This document shows positions 19,884-31,402 of a stretch of DNA of 42,896 nt, in pieces. The stretch spans positions 6,318 through 49,213 of the forward strand of contig PDUO01000019.1 of the NCBI GenBank assembly GCA_003008705.1, given 5' to 3'. Origin of the DNA: Pezicula radicicola (lineage: Eukaryota > Ascomycota > Leotiomycetes > Helotiales > Dermateaceae). How positions within the stretch are numbered: position 1 is the first letter of the stretch; every line of letters begins with the position of its first letter. The notes below the pieces were generated by a model, which ran no database searches, had not been told where the DNA came from, and saw only the letters and a program-made list of their open reading frames with translations. The position numbers and the translations under genes were made by a program.

Positions 19884-21713
19884 TCAAGTACTCTTCTTTC
19901 TTCCACCTCCCCCACAACTCGTAGACTCTTCGCTCTCGGGTGTCCACTGCTCTGGCTGGAAATTCAAATTGTTATAATGTGCTGTATTAAAATGGCTGTT
20001 CTTGAACGTGTTTGTCTGAAACGTTGGAGGATCCTGCCAATCTGTTGCTGCTTCCCAGTTGTATTTACTTGGGCGGAATGAAGACCCGGGACCTATAGCA
20101 GAGGAAGGATGCATCAGAAGTGTATTGCCTGCAACGGGAAATTGAGCAGGTGGCGGCGAGCCATGGTTAATCTTTTGAAAGTTTGAAGAAAGGCTGGTGG
20201 TCGGAGTCGTAGTGGGTGAGATGGGTGAAAGAGAGGTGTTCATTGGCGTAGGCGCAAAGTCCGGTACCTGAAATTGCGAAGGAAAGCCATGATGGGACGG
20301 TTGAGGAGGTAGAGAGAACCCTGGGATATTTAGTAGTGCTGAAAGGTCCACATTAGAGAAGCCATTTATTGCAGGAGTGCTCTCAATAGCATGTTGCTGA
20401 CTGAAAGATGTGGCCCGGTTGACTTGAATTTCTTGGCGCACAGGAACTGGGGGAGTGCTTCGATCTCTGTACAGTATGTCATAATGGCTGGGTCGGTACA
20501 GCAGATGTATCATAGGACTTCCCAGGTTGGTCGGTACCCCGTTGGAATCGGTCTCTTGCATCACATGGCTGTTGACTTGTGTTCCTTCACTTCGATCGAG
20601 GTAGACGATCTCAACCGCAATTCCAATTGGTTTCAAGAGGACGTCGATGAGCAGAGTCATTCCTAGGTGGTCAATCTCTTGGTTGGGCGCTTCAAGCCAA
20701 TCCTTACAGTAGCCATCAATACCCAGGTTATCGTGAATGAAATCCTGATACATTGGAGCATTCTTCTTCAGCCACGAGCTTGCAAGCAGTCGTAGATGGT
20801 AGACAATGGTATTCGACGTCTCGGGATTGTTGAAACGATCCATTATGAGCTCCATGGCTATAGCTTGGTCCTGTGTGGCGGATGACAGGTCCTTCAAAAG
20901 ATTTATAGTCTCCTCCACAAAATCCTCGAGCAACCATGCTTCAAAGCCCGCCGTCAGAATCAGATTGTTCAGGGACGTCATTCGTGCAATTTCCTCCTCT
21001 ACTCTTCCCGAGTCACCCAGTCTCAGAAGTGTCTCGAAGTAGGAAAAGCCAGCAGCTGAGGGATGTTAGCTACCGATAGAAGCTCCCAAGTAAGATGTTG
21101 GAGGTCTGAAAGTGATGAAAACGTACCTCGCCATCCGCAGTTCCCATCTCCGAGTATTGGACGATAATGAGAGTATTTCTGTGGTAGAGCCTACGCGATG
21201 ATGAGCATGCAGCATTTCTAATCATCAGCAGATTGACTCACGGCTGTTTTTGCAACATAGATGGGATCCGCCTTTGCATACTCTTCTGCGATAGCAAGAC
21301 TGCTCTTCTTCTCGCCCACCAGAGGACCCTAAATTGGTTGCATGAGCAATGGTGGCCCCAGCTTGCCAGAGCGGAGAACTAGTATATAGCAGCAAACATA
21401 CCTTGAGGTCTGGTTGAAAGCTCCTGGCCAGCTCCTCCTGCTGTTCCAGATCACCCGCAGTGCTGTCGTCCATCTTGAATGGCGGTTGTGTCGAGTTGTG
21501 GAAGGGCGCAGGGTTGGTGAGTGAGGATGTGGGGAGAGGTCTGAAGACGGGATCGCGAAAGAGGGTTGTCCCACCACTACCACTACTACCAGCACCACCA
21601 CCAACACTTCCTCCTCCGGTCGTGGGAATCGAAGGGAACGTGCAATCGGATAGTCCTGGGCCTACGCCATATGATGAGAAGGGGGAGTAAGGAGTTGGCT
21701 GTGGCTGGAACAT
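19884..21713 (-). CDS. Otubain-type deubiquitinase (OTUB1 family)
   Basis: Four exons, 21713-21402, 21328-21242, 21190-21127 and 21055-19884, give 544 aa; introns are 73, 51 and 71 nt. Residues 1-80 are low complexity (Ser/Gly/Pro). The otubain domain follows: AIAEEYAKADPIYV, then YRPILGDGNCGWRA with catalytic Cys151 and Asp148, SYFETLL, and YRPSHYDILY carrying catalytic His345 with Asp347. Family members cleave Lys48-linked ubiquitin chains or block E2 enzymes in cytosol and nucleus (family knowledge); all three active-site positions are present. The C-terminal 170 residues are Pro/Ser/Asn-rich and probably disordered, longer than in animal OTUB1 (about 271 aa in total). The start at 21713 (MFQPQPTPYSPF) is the first ATG just before the domain-bearing exons; an upstream in-frame ATG at 21920 would add an Arg/Cys-rich stretch unlikely to be coding. 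Confidence 0.93.
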
Positions 21714-24234
21714 AGCAGTTAGGTTAGGGAGCAAGCCGTAGTTGTAGCAACAGCGATAGCAACAACAACAACACCAGCAACAATAGCAATAGGAATAGCA
21801 ATAGCCGCGCTGCCTGCGTCTGCGCTTTGTATGAAATAGAAGGAGAGGAAGTGGTGAGCTGGTGAGGTGGTGGTGAGCTGGTAGCTGCGGCACCGAGCGA
21901 AGTCGGTGGCCGTAATTCACAGTACAGTACTGTGCTGCATAGCAGGCACTAGCAACTTACCAAGCTCTGATTTGGTTGAGATGTTGGTGTAGGGGTGGGA
22001 AAGGGTTTTGGAGGCCAATCACTGAAATGTAGAAAGTTACCAAAGGTACGAAATACGGACTATGGTGCGCCGGATTACGGTAAACAGCAGATAGTCGCGA
22101 ATGTGAAAACATCCACCCCCACAGTGTGTGTCGACATCTACCAAAGATGCCTATAAGTTGGTATCATTCTGGTAGGCAGGCTATGTAAATTGAAACAACT
22201 TGATCAAACCGAAACTCATTATCAGCAAGAGGCCCTACAACAGTCCTCTTAATACGTCTTGTACAGAACAGTACAGTACAGTACAGTACCTACTCTCATA
22301 CAACCAAGGTAAGTTTCCCCTCTTCTTTACGACTAACTGACGACCGTAGCGTACTTTCGTACAGTGACAAGGTATCGTATAGCCGAGCACCACACGCTGC
22401 GGCTACACGCAGCAGACCTAGCCTAGGCTAGCCCCACGTCGGAGAAAGCTGTGCTGTAGAGTACTTAATTACCACTTACGGTACAGTCCAAGATAACCTC
22501 ATACACCCATGTACCTTACTGTACTACCTACATGGGAAAAGGTATTGTACCTTGCAACGTCTGTGAGTACTGTTTGGGGCGTAAACCACCAAAAATGGCC
22601 AATAACAACCTCTATTTCTAGGATAAATAGCGTGCATAATCTAGTAGGGAACAATACTTTCCCCATGGACCCCCGTACTACCTACCACCTATTTCCGACT
22701 ACTTACTACCTACTGCTACTTAATACTACTCACTGTGCTTCAAGGACTACGTAGCATAGATAGGTACAGTATTACCCATTGCACATCGTCTATGGAGTAC
22801 TGTAGACTGCTCTTGGACATAGCCGTCGACTACTACGGTACTGTACAATACTGTCTCATCAAATTGACAGTCGAATTCCGAGTGCGGAGGACATTCGTAG
22901 CATTCATTATTGCCTTGCAGCAAAGGAGTGGTGGTGGAGGCGGCGATATTCCATGGATGTACTACGGAGGTACCACTATGCGCACTTACCACCCGGGCTC
23001 CCCGCTGCAGGAAATCCAACACTGACCAACGAGCAAAAATGGGCTGATTTGAGCCCTATAACCGTGCTCTGGTCCTATCCCTACCCCGTACCGCGCGGCA
23101 AAGGCGTTTGTCTGTTGAATAACTAGCTTAATATGCATGCCGGCACGATGTATCACATCCACATCTCTGCAGCCCCGAAAACTCATCCACAACCACCCTT
23201 TCCACTCCATAGGAATGCTTGGGAAGTAATAATGTTCCGGAGATGATTGGACTTTTGATTGTGCTTGCTACCATCCTACATACAGGAGATTATATACTAC
23301 AGACTTTCTCTCCCGACGGGGATACCTCGCTCTGCGCCCATATCATTCTCTGGCTAAGCGCAGGACCACGCATCAACCCCCCGCTTGATCCATAGATATG
23401 TACTCCCGTGATAATGGCGAGAATGGTAACACGAATTCCGCCCTGGCTCCTGACGAAGCGGGTAGCTGCAGATGAGGATGGTCTGTTGACGATGACGAGG
23501 GTCCTCCGTATCATCCATCATCTATCTCATCGTCGTAAGTCTCACCTTAGAGTCCACCAGTAAACCATGCCCAGATTCGTGGAGAAAAGCACAGCAGTTG
23601 AATCCCATGAAGGCTGATACTGTACGCACGAGTGACATCTGCAAAGTGACCATGAGCAGAGATGCAAGACGAATTATTGCCTTCACTACCTGGTTATTTG
23701 TCCAACCAACGGCACGTCGGGCGTTACATTGAGCGGCCCGGGAAGCCTCCAAGTTCGCGTGTGCTTGTGTGCATGGTTGCAGCAATAGGGGACTGGGCTA
23801 GCAGAACGTTGATTTGGTAACATGAGAGAGCAAAAAGTACAATGGCCCACCTCACTATGGGCGAGTTAGACAAAGAGGTCCATCATATGGCATCTTCATT
23901 TGCTTTAGAATATATCTTGCTAGGGCAGTATTGCAACTGCAACGCCAACGGCTCAACATATTTGTACCGCCCAGTTATGTTATGTCAACGATGCTTTGCA
24001 ATTCCTAGCTATTGGTCTGCCACCTTCGTCGTTAATCTGCTGCCTTGTACTACATGTACTGCAGCGCACCCGAGTCCAATGCACTCCGACTGCTCCGATG
24101 CGAGTAAGCATCGGCCTCTCTGTAGCACATCGACCCCAGATCGCCCTTACGCATGAGTTATGTGTCGTTTTGTGATGTTACGTGTGACCAGATAGGTCGG
24201 TCATACACTTGCACCAACTCCACAATATACCAAA
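21714..24234. other. Long intergenic region rich in GTAC words
   Basis: About 2.5 kb between the OTUB start and the 3' end of csn2. A run of CAACAACAAC-type trinucleotides (21745-21790) lies in the presumed OTUB leader. The words GTAC and AGTAC are unusually frequent between 22260 and 22990, including the tandem CAGTA repeat at 22269-22288. Open frames are short and not convincing. I recognise no gene. Confidence 0.4.
22269..22288. repeat. CAGTA tandem repeat x4
   Basis: Four exact 5-bp units in a stretch where GTAC recurs many times. Because GTAC is self-complementary, the repeat can fold or pair on either strand; no function is evident. Confidence 0.85.
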
Positions 24235-25826
24235 TCACAACCCAAAGAAATTCTTCTTCCCTCGGCCTTTCCCGCCACCCCTGCCAGCGTGTCTACTTCC
24301 ACCCTCGCGGACGTTCAGCGAACCAGGTGCAAAGGTACTCAGATCCTTCTCATCGCCTATCTGAGACACCTCTGGCATCCTGAATCCTTCCGCATCCGAG
24401 AATACTGTCTTGTAGAGTGATTCGATTGCCACGGTCCAGTCTTGCATTGCTTTGAGTCGCTCCGCATCGCTACCATCCTCGATATCCACCGTACCATCCT
24501 GTTGATTAATCTTGCCGTTGACCTTCTTATCCACGATCAAGAAGCCCAGTATATCTTGGACTTCGGAGACGGGGATCTTCAGTTGTTTACCAATGAAGCT
24601 CAAATTGAATCGAGTGTATGGGGAGATAAGCTTGAGTACGGCCTTTGTTCTCATATTCCTTGTGACTTCATCGATATTCTCGGCGATAAAGCTGTCCGAC
24701 ATCAGGTCTGGATTATTCTTCAACACAGCCTCGTATCTGTGGATGTCATCTCGCTGGTATGCATCGACAAGATCTGTCATGGAAGAGATCCGGGGATCAT
24801 TCTTGTAAGGCTTCGTCTCCTGAGAATCAAAGGGGTTGATATTCGACTTCATCAGCATCGTTACGAGAACCAGGTATTTCAGAACCTGTATTCGCTGCAA
24901 CGAACCTGCTTCGTCATAGTTCTTGAACGCATCAAAGAAATCAAAATATGCGTCTTTCCAGTTCTCCTCACTCATGTGCATCTTCCCTCCGCATTCTCGT
25001 ATGATGCCTTGGATCTTTGGGTGTGGGACTGCAGACTTGACCAATAGTGCTCGCTGATATAGTCTTTTCAACTGCTTGTTGTTCTTGGTGTCTGCATACA
25101 TCTGGATTTCGAGAGCATATATCTCTAGAGAATAGGTCGCCTTGCTGGGATCCTCGGAACCATCCTCTCGTTGGCAGGCTGCGTGAAGTTCGCGCAACTT
25201 CTTTACTACAGAGCTGTACTCTTTGCGGTCGAGATGGAGCTTCGCGAGCTTGATGTTGGTCTTCAGCCAGAGCCGTTCATTGTTGGTACTCTGGAACGAT
25301 TGTAAGGTCTGGGAGTAGAAAGCTTCCATACAGTGAGCAGCATTGGGATCTTCGGACCCTTTTTCTATGTAATCGAGGATATTGTTAATAGACTTTTCGG
25401 AATAGTTTCGTGTAACGGCTGACTTGACGTATGTGAGGAGTTCTGCGTAATGCTCCACAGCCTGGAGGTAGGGTCAGCCATTGAGGACACCTATGGGTCA
25501 CACGTGGAGCCTGCCTTGTCATACTGGCCCAATTTGTACTCCAGCTTAATGGCTTGTTTGAGGCCTTTGAATCCCCAATCGCCCTTCTCTTGTTCCAAGG
25601 CTGGCACGCCCAAGAACTCGACAATGGCATCTTCCGGGTCTGATGCCTTCATCTGTTTCGCATTGTAGTATTTGTTTTCAATATCGACATCGCCTCCCTC
25701 CTCATCATCGTCTTCCTCGTACTCGAAGTCATATCTGAGGCCATTAGAAGCTTTGCGAGGAAGGGGGCCCTGCTTGACATACCCATCTTGGTCCGAATCT
25801 TGCATAAAGTCCCCATCGTCAGACAT
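24235..25826 (-). CDS. csn2: COP9 signalosome subunit 2
   Basis: Two exons, 25826-25515 and 25461-24235, give 512 aa. CSN2 is the scaffold subunit of the COP9 signalosome that docks cullin-RING ligases for removal of NEDD8; in filamentous fungi the complex governs development (family knowledge; Aspergillus csnB). The acidic N-terminus (MSDDGDFMQDSD and FEYEEDDDEEGGD), KYYNAKQMK, the helical-repeat blocks YAELLTYVKSAVTRNYSEKS and LQRIQVLKYLVL, and the PCI winged-helix part at about 375-425 (FIGKQLKIPVSEVQDILGFL) are all typical. The C-terminus ends in a basic Gly-rich tail (RGGGKGRGKKNFFGL). The only intron that keeps family residues QYDKAVEHY in frame is 25514-25462 (53 nt), with a GC donor (AAG|GCAGGC) and CAG acceptor. 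The gene is divergent from CWC25. Confidence 0.96.
25462..25514 (-). other. GC-AG intron of csn2
   Basis: A 53-nt intron with GC at the donor and CTCCAG at the acceptor. Every nearby GT donor puts the second exon out of frame or removes conserved residues, and a TGA 15 nt upstream of the acceptor blocks read-through. The donor AAG|GCAGGC matches the GC-donor consensus AG|GCAAGT only partly. Confidence 0.75.
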
Positions 25827-26258
25827 GGTGTCGAGCGACAATAGAACAGTGGTTGTTGTTTTTGCGTCTCGGAGGTGGTTCAGAGCTCAGGTCGTGAAGG
25901 ATAAGAGTGGTGGAGTAGAGCTTTAACTCCAAGGCTGCGTTTGCCTACGTGAGGCTGTGGCGGGCTAGGTTAATGATGATGCTGAACCCCGTGACCTTAT
26001 CGGCTATCGGCCCTGTTAACTTTTCTTGTGGTAAACGCGAGCTTTCTGGATCCGCGCTAGCCACTTCAGGTTAGGATCTAGATATGCTGACTCCCCGCCA
26101 TTAGCATTTCGCCAGCCTTTCGTACTCTGTACAGCGCCTACTCCGTACCCTAGCTTTCAAAGTTCAACAACCACAACAACCACAACAACTACAACATCAG
26201 CAAGATCAGCAACATCGGTAACTGCCGACCCTCCTCGTGATTGTAGCACCGCGCCAAA
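25827..26258. promoter_or_regulatory. Divergent promoter of csn2 and CWC25
   Basis: A 432-bp interval shared by two outward-facing housekeeping genes. The CWC25 side has a repeated CAACCA/CAACAA leader (26165-26195) typical of untranslated leaders in this window. No clear TATA box is seen. Confidence 0.5.
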
Positions 26259-27467
26259 ATGGGTGGTGATCTAAACCTCAAGAAGTCATGGCATCCCGTG
26301 CTCATGAGCAATCAACGGCGGGTATGGGAGGAAGAGAAGAAAGCCTTGGATGAGCGGAAACGAACCGAGCAGAGGATCAAGGAGCTGAAGGAGGAGAGGG
26401 CAAAGGAAGAAATCCAGCAGAAGCTCGAGGCTGCGGGAAGTCGAAAACGTGTCGATCGCGTGGATTGGATGTACCAAGGTCCTTCCAGTGGCCAAGCAGG
26501 CACTACCGAGGAGATGGAAGGATACCTTCTGGGCAAGAGACGTATCGATGGGTTGATCAAGGGCACAGAGCACAAGAAGCTCGAGAAACAAGCTGCCGAA
26601 GAGAGTTTCATGGCTTTGCAGCAGGCCAACACCCTTCGAGACACCGCTTCCAAGATTCGCGAAGATCCAATGCTAGCTATCAAGAGGCAAGAGCAAGCTA
26701 CGTACGAAGCTATGATGAATGACCCGATCAAGAGGCGGCTGCTACTAGCAAAGGCCGGTGGATCAGAAGAACCCAAAGCAAAGAAGGAGAAGAAGCATCG
26801 AAGACATCACAGACATCGTGACGATTCGGACGACGAGAGAAGGCATAAACGGAGGCGAAGAGACGACGATGACCACAGACACCGGAGCAGCAGATCAGAG
26901 CACAGAAGACGTCGCTTGGATTCATATTCAAGATCTCCGTCCCCAGTGCGGAGTCGAGAAAGTTTTGCGAGGGACCAGCGGCCAAGATCAGCCTCACCGG
27001 AGGATCGAGGGAGATGGAGTTCGGCAAGAAAAGATAATTATAGAAGAAGGTCTTATTCGTCAGACTCAAGAACACCCTCACCAGAACGTCGACCAAAGTC
27101 ACCTAATCGTCTCAAATCATATCCTGAGAGAGGCGAGGAGAGGCGCAAGGATTACCGGGTTGGGGGATACAAGAATGAAAGCCCACAGCACCAACCGAAG
27201 GAGGATAGAGAAGCTGAACGTCAGCGGAAACTAGCAGCGATGCAACAAGACGCCTCGAGCTTGGATCAGGACCGTGAGAAGCGCCTTGCAGCTTTGGCAG
27301 AGCAAGAGCAGGCACAACGAGAGGCTGAGGATCAGGCTAGAGCAAAGTCTTCAAAGTACGGCGACAAAGGAGACTTCATCAATGGGCTACATCGCAAGGC
27401 GGGAGATATGAGCCTCGCTGACCGAATAGGCAGAGGGCGGCAAGGGTTCCAGAAGGGGGACGAGTAG
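26259..27467 (+). CDS. CWC25: Pre-mRNA splicing factor Cwc25
   Basis: Single exon, 402 aa. Cwc25 joins the activated spliceosome after Prp2 action and promotes the first catalytic step (family knowledge). The N-terminal MGGDLNLKKSWHP is the hallmark CIR_N-type start of the family, with a charged coiled-coil region at 20-60 (EEEKKALDERKRTEQRIKEL). VDWMYQGP at 68-75 and EEMEGYLLGKRRID at 84-97 are conserved. Residues about 180-310 form an Arg/Ser/His/Asp-rich region with SRSPSPVRS-type dipeptides, as in SR-like splicing factors. A further charged coil follows at 315-355. The length exceeds yeast Cwc25 (179 aa) but matches filamentous fungal forms with RS-like tails. The start lies in good context (GCCAAAATGG). 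Confidence 0.95.
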   Translation: MGGDLNLKKSWHPVLMSNQRRVWEEEKKALDERKRTEQRIKELKEERAKEEIQQKLEAAGSRKRVDRVDWMYQGPSSGQAGTTEEMEGYLLGKRRIDGLIKGTEHKKLEKQAAEESFMALQQANTLRDTASKIREDPMLAIKRQEQATYEAMMNDPIKRRLLLAKAGGSEEPKAKKEKKHRRHHRHRDDSDDERRHKRRRRDDDDHRHRSSRSEHRRRRLDSYSRSPSPVRSRESFARDQRPRSASPEDRGRWSSARKDNYRRRSYSSDSRTPSPERRPKSPNRLKSYPERGEERRKDYRVGGYKNESPQHQPKEDREAERQRKLAAMQQDASSLDQDREKRLAALAEQEQAQREAEDQARAKSSKYGDKGDFINGLHRKAGDMSLADRIGRGRQGFQKGDE

Positions 27468-28680
27468 ATAGATGGCTTAGGCGTTCCGAGAAGACGAAGA
27501 GCAGAACCATGTTCTCATCATGTGGTTCCGCTTTTTGGTTTTTTTATTAATTGCGTCTTCTCGCTACCTTACTTCTTCGTACGCATGCCACAGCTCAAAA
27601 TGAAATGCAGTTGCAGATTTCCACGATTTCATCTGGCAACATCAACGGCGAATGGCAGAAATTATTAGAACGGACTTCCTCGAGTCGGGCCATGTATAAA
27701 TTAGAGCACTGTACTGATAGTCTAGGTCCAGTGTATAAGGTATATATTAATCAACGATTATTGAAGTTTAAAAGCTGCCAAGGTGTAGAGATCCCTCTCC
27801 ATGCGTAGATCATGCACGCTCGCATGTACAATACAAGTACCCGTCCGTATCTACCATACGAGCCAGCATTCAAGCCACAGACCAACTTGTCGGCGAGGGG
27901 TGTTATGAAGCTGCGCCTGGGCAGTAGAAAGTCGGTACCGCTCTTGTCGATGATACGTAGGGATTAGCCGCGTACTTGTACTGTAGTTTTTTGTGTACTT
28001 TACTTGTACTAGTTAGTAGTAAGTACACACTATACACTAGGTATGCTGTGAGACACGACAGGTCTCATCAAATCATGATATTAACTATTAGCGAACTATT
28101 ACTTCTCGTCATGAGATTCCCGCATTTCCCAGTACATACTGTACTTATGGAGTGAAATACTAGTACTTCCTACTATCTACCTACCTGTATTTGTGGAAAA
28201 TATATTTATTACTTCCCAACACCGTTAGAACCCAAAATCGCTAGGTACCTAGGTACCTACCTACCTACCTACCTATCGGTACGCGCGACGCTTCCAGACC
28301 CGTGCTGCTTCACCAAGTATTGGACTGGACTTGGCTGTACTGCCACTGTACTCCGCCTTTCCTTCCTTAGCACTCGAATGCATTACTATACTAGACCACC
28401 CTCTCCTCTTCCGCTACTGCACTGTTCCCGACGAACAATTTCCGAGTCCGCTATAATTAATTTGCACCTAGGATTATCATCGACTTGTTGCTGACTCCAG
28501 TGTCATTTCGAGTATCCAGGTCACCCTTGACTCGACCCGCCTCGCCATCCCCAGCATCCTGCATCCTGCATCAAACATTCAACGTTGAGCATCGTCTACC
28601 CATCTCCGCCTCCAAGACTTCCATTAATACCTTCATTCCCATCTGGCAGGCTTGCGCATATTTGAGGGAAATAGGACGAG
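27468..28680. other. Intergenic: CWC25 3' end and Rho3 leader/promoter
   Basis: About 1.2 kb. GTAC-rich stretches lie at 27955-28150, and a TACC tandem repeat at 28254-28275. The interval just before Rho3 (28480-28680) is G/C-richer and CT-rich, as expected of a fungal promoter or leader; ATGs upstream of 28681 may form short upstream ORFs. No gene is supported. Confidence 0.4.
28254..28275. repeat. TACC microsatellite
   Basis: Five tandem TACC units plus a partial one, preceded by CTAGGTACCTAGGTACC, which is itself palindromic. It lies in the upstream region of Rho3. Confidence 0.85.
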
Positions 28681-29532
28681 ATGCTGTGCGGCCTCGGAGG
28701 AAACAAGACAACGCAGAGGAAGTTGGTACTGCTGTACGTAATCTTACATCCACCGCAAACATGCGATGCTATACGGAGTACATGATGCGCGAAGCCTTGT
28801 CGCATGCTAGATCCCGAGAACTGACGAGGCGATGTGATAGAGGCGACGGTGCTTGCGGCAAAACATCTCTGCTAAATGTTTTCACGAGAGGGTATGTACA
28901 GTTGCCCCCCAATTAGACTTGGTAAGGAAGAGCGTGCTAAGGCCGGAGCCTCTCTGCATAGTTATTTCCCTACAGTCTATGAACCTACAGTATTTGAGAA
29001 CTATGTGCACGGTATGTCTTTCCCCCTAGCGACGAGTTCAGTTCCCTCGCTGACTGGACCTTGGACAGATATCTTCGTAGACAATGTTCACATCGAACTC
29101 TCCCTCTGGGATACGGCCGGTCAAGAAGAATTCGACCGCCTCCGTTCACTTTCTTACGATGACACACATGCGATAATGCTCTGCTTCAGCGTCGATTCCA
29201 AAGATTCCCTCGAGAACGTCGAATCAAAGTGGGTTGGCGAGATCGCAGAGAACTGCCAGGGCGTCAAACTGGTCCTGGTTGCGCTCAAATGCGACTTGCG
29301 GGAACAAGATACTGAGGATGCTGCTGAGGGCGAAGCACCACGGGAGAAGAAGCCCATGATCACCTACAACCAGGGATTGGATGTTGCGAAGAAGATCGGG
29401 GCGTCGAGATATCTGGAGTGCTCAGCCATGAGAAACCGAGGCGTTAACGAAGCCTTCACTGAGACGGCCAGAGTCGCACTCAGTGTCAAGCCGAACGGGG
29501 GGAAGGAGGATGGAAAGTGTCAGATTATGTGA
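28681..29532 (+). CDS. rho3: Rho-family GTPase Rho3
   Basis: Four exons, 28681-28733, 28841-28891, 28962-29011 and 29069-29532, with introns of 107, 70 and 57 nt, give 205 aa. Rho3 controls polarised growth, actin and exocytosis at the plasma membrane (family knowledge). The P-loop GDGACGKT is at 19-26, switch I reads FPTVYEPTVFENY, switch II DTAGQEEFDRLR, then LKCDLR for guanine recognition and ECSAM. The protein ends in CQIM, a CAAX box for prenylation. The N-terminus MLCGLGGNKTTQRKLVLL carries Cys3; yeast Rho3 is palmitoylated at an N-terminal Cys, so this site is probably used as well (inference). An insertion after the NKxD position (QDTEDAAEGEAPREKK) fits the fungal Rho3 insert region. 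The three small exons at the 5' end are set by phase and motif continuity. Confidence 0.96.
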
Positions 29533-31402
29533 GGCTGCAATTGCCGGAGATCCTTGGTGGTGGTGGCCATGCCATTGGCATTACGGTTGAAGCGTTGCCT
29601 ATTTATTCTACACTTTCGCTGGCTACGACTTATCTATTGCTCCGCCATTGGGGTCGCCTTCGAGGGATTGAGAAATTTTGAAGATGGCCCTCTCTGGGAA
29701 TGTAGGCCCTACTCACGACGCTCTTCCTCCACCACCGCCGATCATTGGCACCACACAGCATTCACGCAGCATAATTTCTTTCAACTTACTTCCATGTTCG
29801 GCGTTGCATAGGATTGCAGCATCTCCGGCGGCGGATTTCGACAATTGTTTTTATGATTCCCCTCCGATTCGAATTCATTTCAATGCACATATTGTGGGAA
29901 GCAGGCGTTCTTGTGGATCTACTATTTGCAAAGGTTTTATGTAGTATTGCATTAGATGTGGTTATAATCAAGGGAAAGCTTCGGTTTAGTTTCGAAAGAC
30001 TCCCAATATTTTAGTTCTTTAAGCGGCCATTCAAGTGCAGTCTTCAACAATTCACTATCTGCATATTTTCATGTGCTGCATTCTCGTATCCAATTCTGCG
30101 AGCAGTGCTTAAGGCATACTCCCACTACACCTCGAACGCATGAGAAGCTGTAAGAGAAACAGCATAAATGTCCTTTCTCTGGAAGCGCTGCTATCAGCAA
30201 ATATTGCTTTTAGTATGAGCCGTAAGGCCACCTATTTCTTAGATGACCCCTGGCACCGCGACATTTATGCTTAAACTATAACAAAACAGTTACGATACAA
30301 GCCAGCGCAACTGCACTTTAGTTCATTCGTCTTCTATGATGAAACAAAAAAAGAACAGTCGATGTGACCAAGTCATGCGCCTTAGGTGTATATTTTTCGA
30401 AGTTAAGCGAAGTTGTCTTGATCGAGGCTGCTCTGCACGATGTTGATTCTAAAATGTCTCATAGTGGTAGCGTAGTAGACATGGACCTCACAATTGTGAA
30501 TTTACTATATCAAAAAGTGATCGTTACATTGACGAGCTTTTTGCGTAATGGATGTAAGATATTTACTGGCAATAAACGCTATGCTTCCTCTAATGGTAAT
30601 TGGACGGAACGAAATTGAGGAAATCTTAGTCTTCTACTCAAACTCGGTCTCGATAGACCTTGAGTCGTGCAATGCCTAGAGACTAATGGAAATAAAAGGG
30701 CAGGTTAGCTTAAAAAACACCTTTGGACTTTGCCTTGGGTTTTGCGAGTTTCATTTATTAAGCTCAGGATAAGATCAAGAACATTGAAAGAGTAGCATTT
30801 AGACTAAAGCATGTTAATTAGAAGCACAGAAGATGAAGTCGATAGCTCATGAAGCTAGGAAGTGTGCTTTCACTCTTTAATTTACTACCTCTGCTTGTTC
30901 TAAGAATCGTGAATAAGCGAGCAACAAAAGATGAAAGGTGCATGTCATTCCACTATTATTCGAGGCTGCTTTTACCTATTGTTTGCAGTTTGCAATGGCA
31001 TCAAACTGGCGAAGTACTGGAAGCTTTATGATTCAGAAAAAAAGCCCAAAGTGATAGCTCCAAACCCCACAGACAATGCACTATGAAACAAGCAGAAACA
31101 AGCTTGATTTTAAGAACCCAAGAGTTTAATGAAGACACCGATGTTTAGTTTGTATTCTAACAGTTTTTGAAGGACGTCAAAACATAGAGTAATACCTGTG
31201 GCAAACACCAGCAAAAAGAAAAGGAAAAGGCTCAATCCAGAGATAACAGGAGAGAAAACTACAGGACGACATGGATATGCCAGGAATTGAGTGCCAGGAG
31301 GATTGCAAAACCAAAGGGCTAAAGTATATCCCCCTAAACATTGTGCGGTGCCTATAAAAGCCTTCGGAGACTTAGAGGATAATAGGTAGCGAAGTATCTG
31401 AC
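29533..31402. other. Gene-poor interval downstream of Rho3
   Basis: About 1.9 kb, increasingly AT-rich, with only short open frames. The strand opposite Rho3 carries a frame at 31110-31415 with strongly hydrophobic segments (GLSLFLFFLLVFATG) that directly follows the orphan gene's stop and may be its alternative 3' end. Otherwise nothing is recognised. Confidence 0.4.

Noticed and set aside
22735..23025. Overlapping 90-codon frames on both strands
   Set aside because: They lie in GTAC-rich spacer and lack motifs. Opposing frames of equal length suggest chance from low stop density.
23290..23785. Minus-strand frames with Ser/Arg-rich and hydrophobic stretches
   Set aside because: Short, one begins without an ATG, no plausible splice joins them, and no family resemblance is seen.
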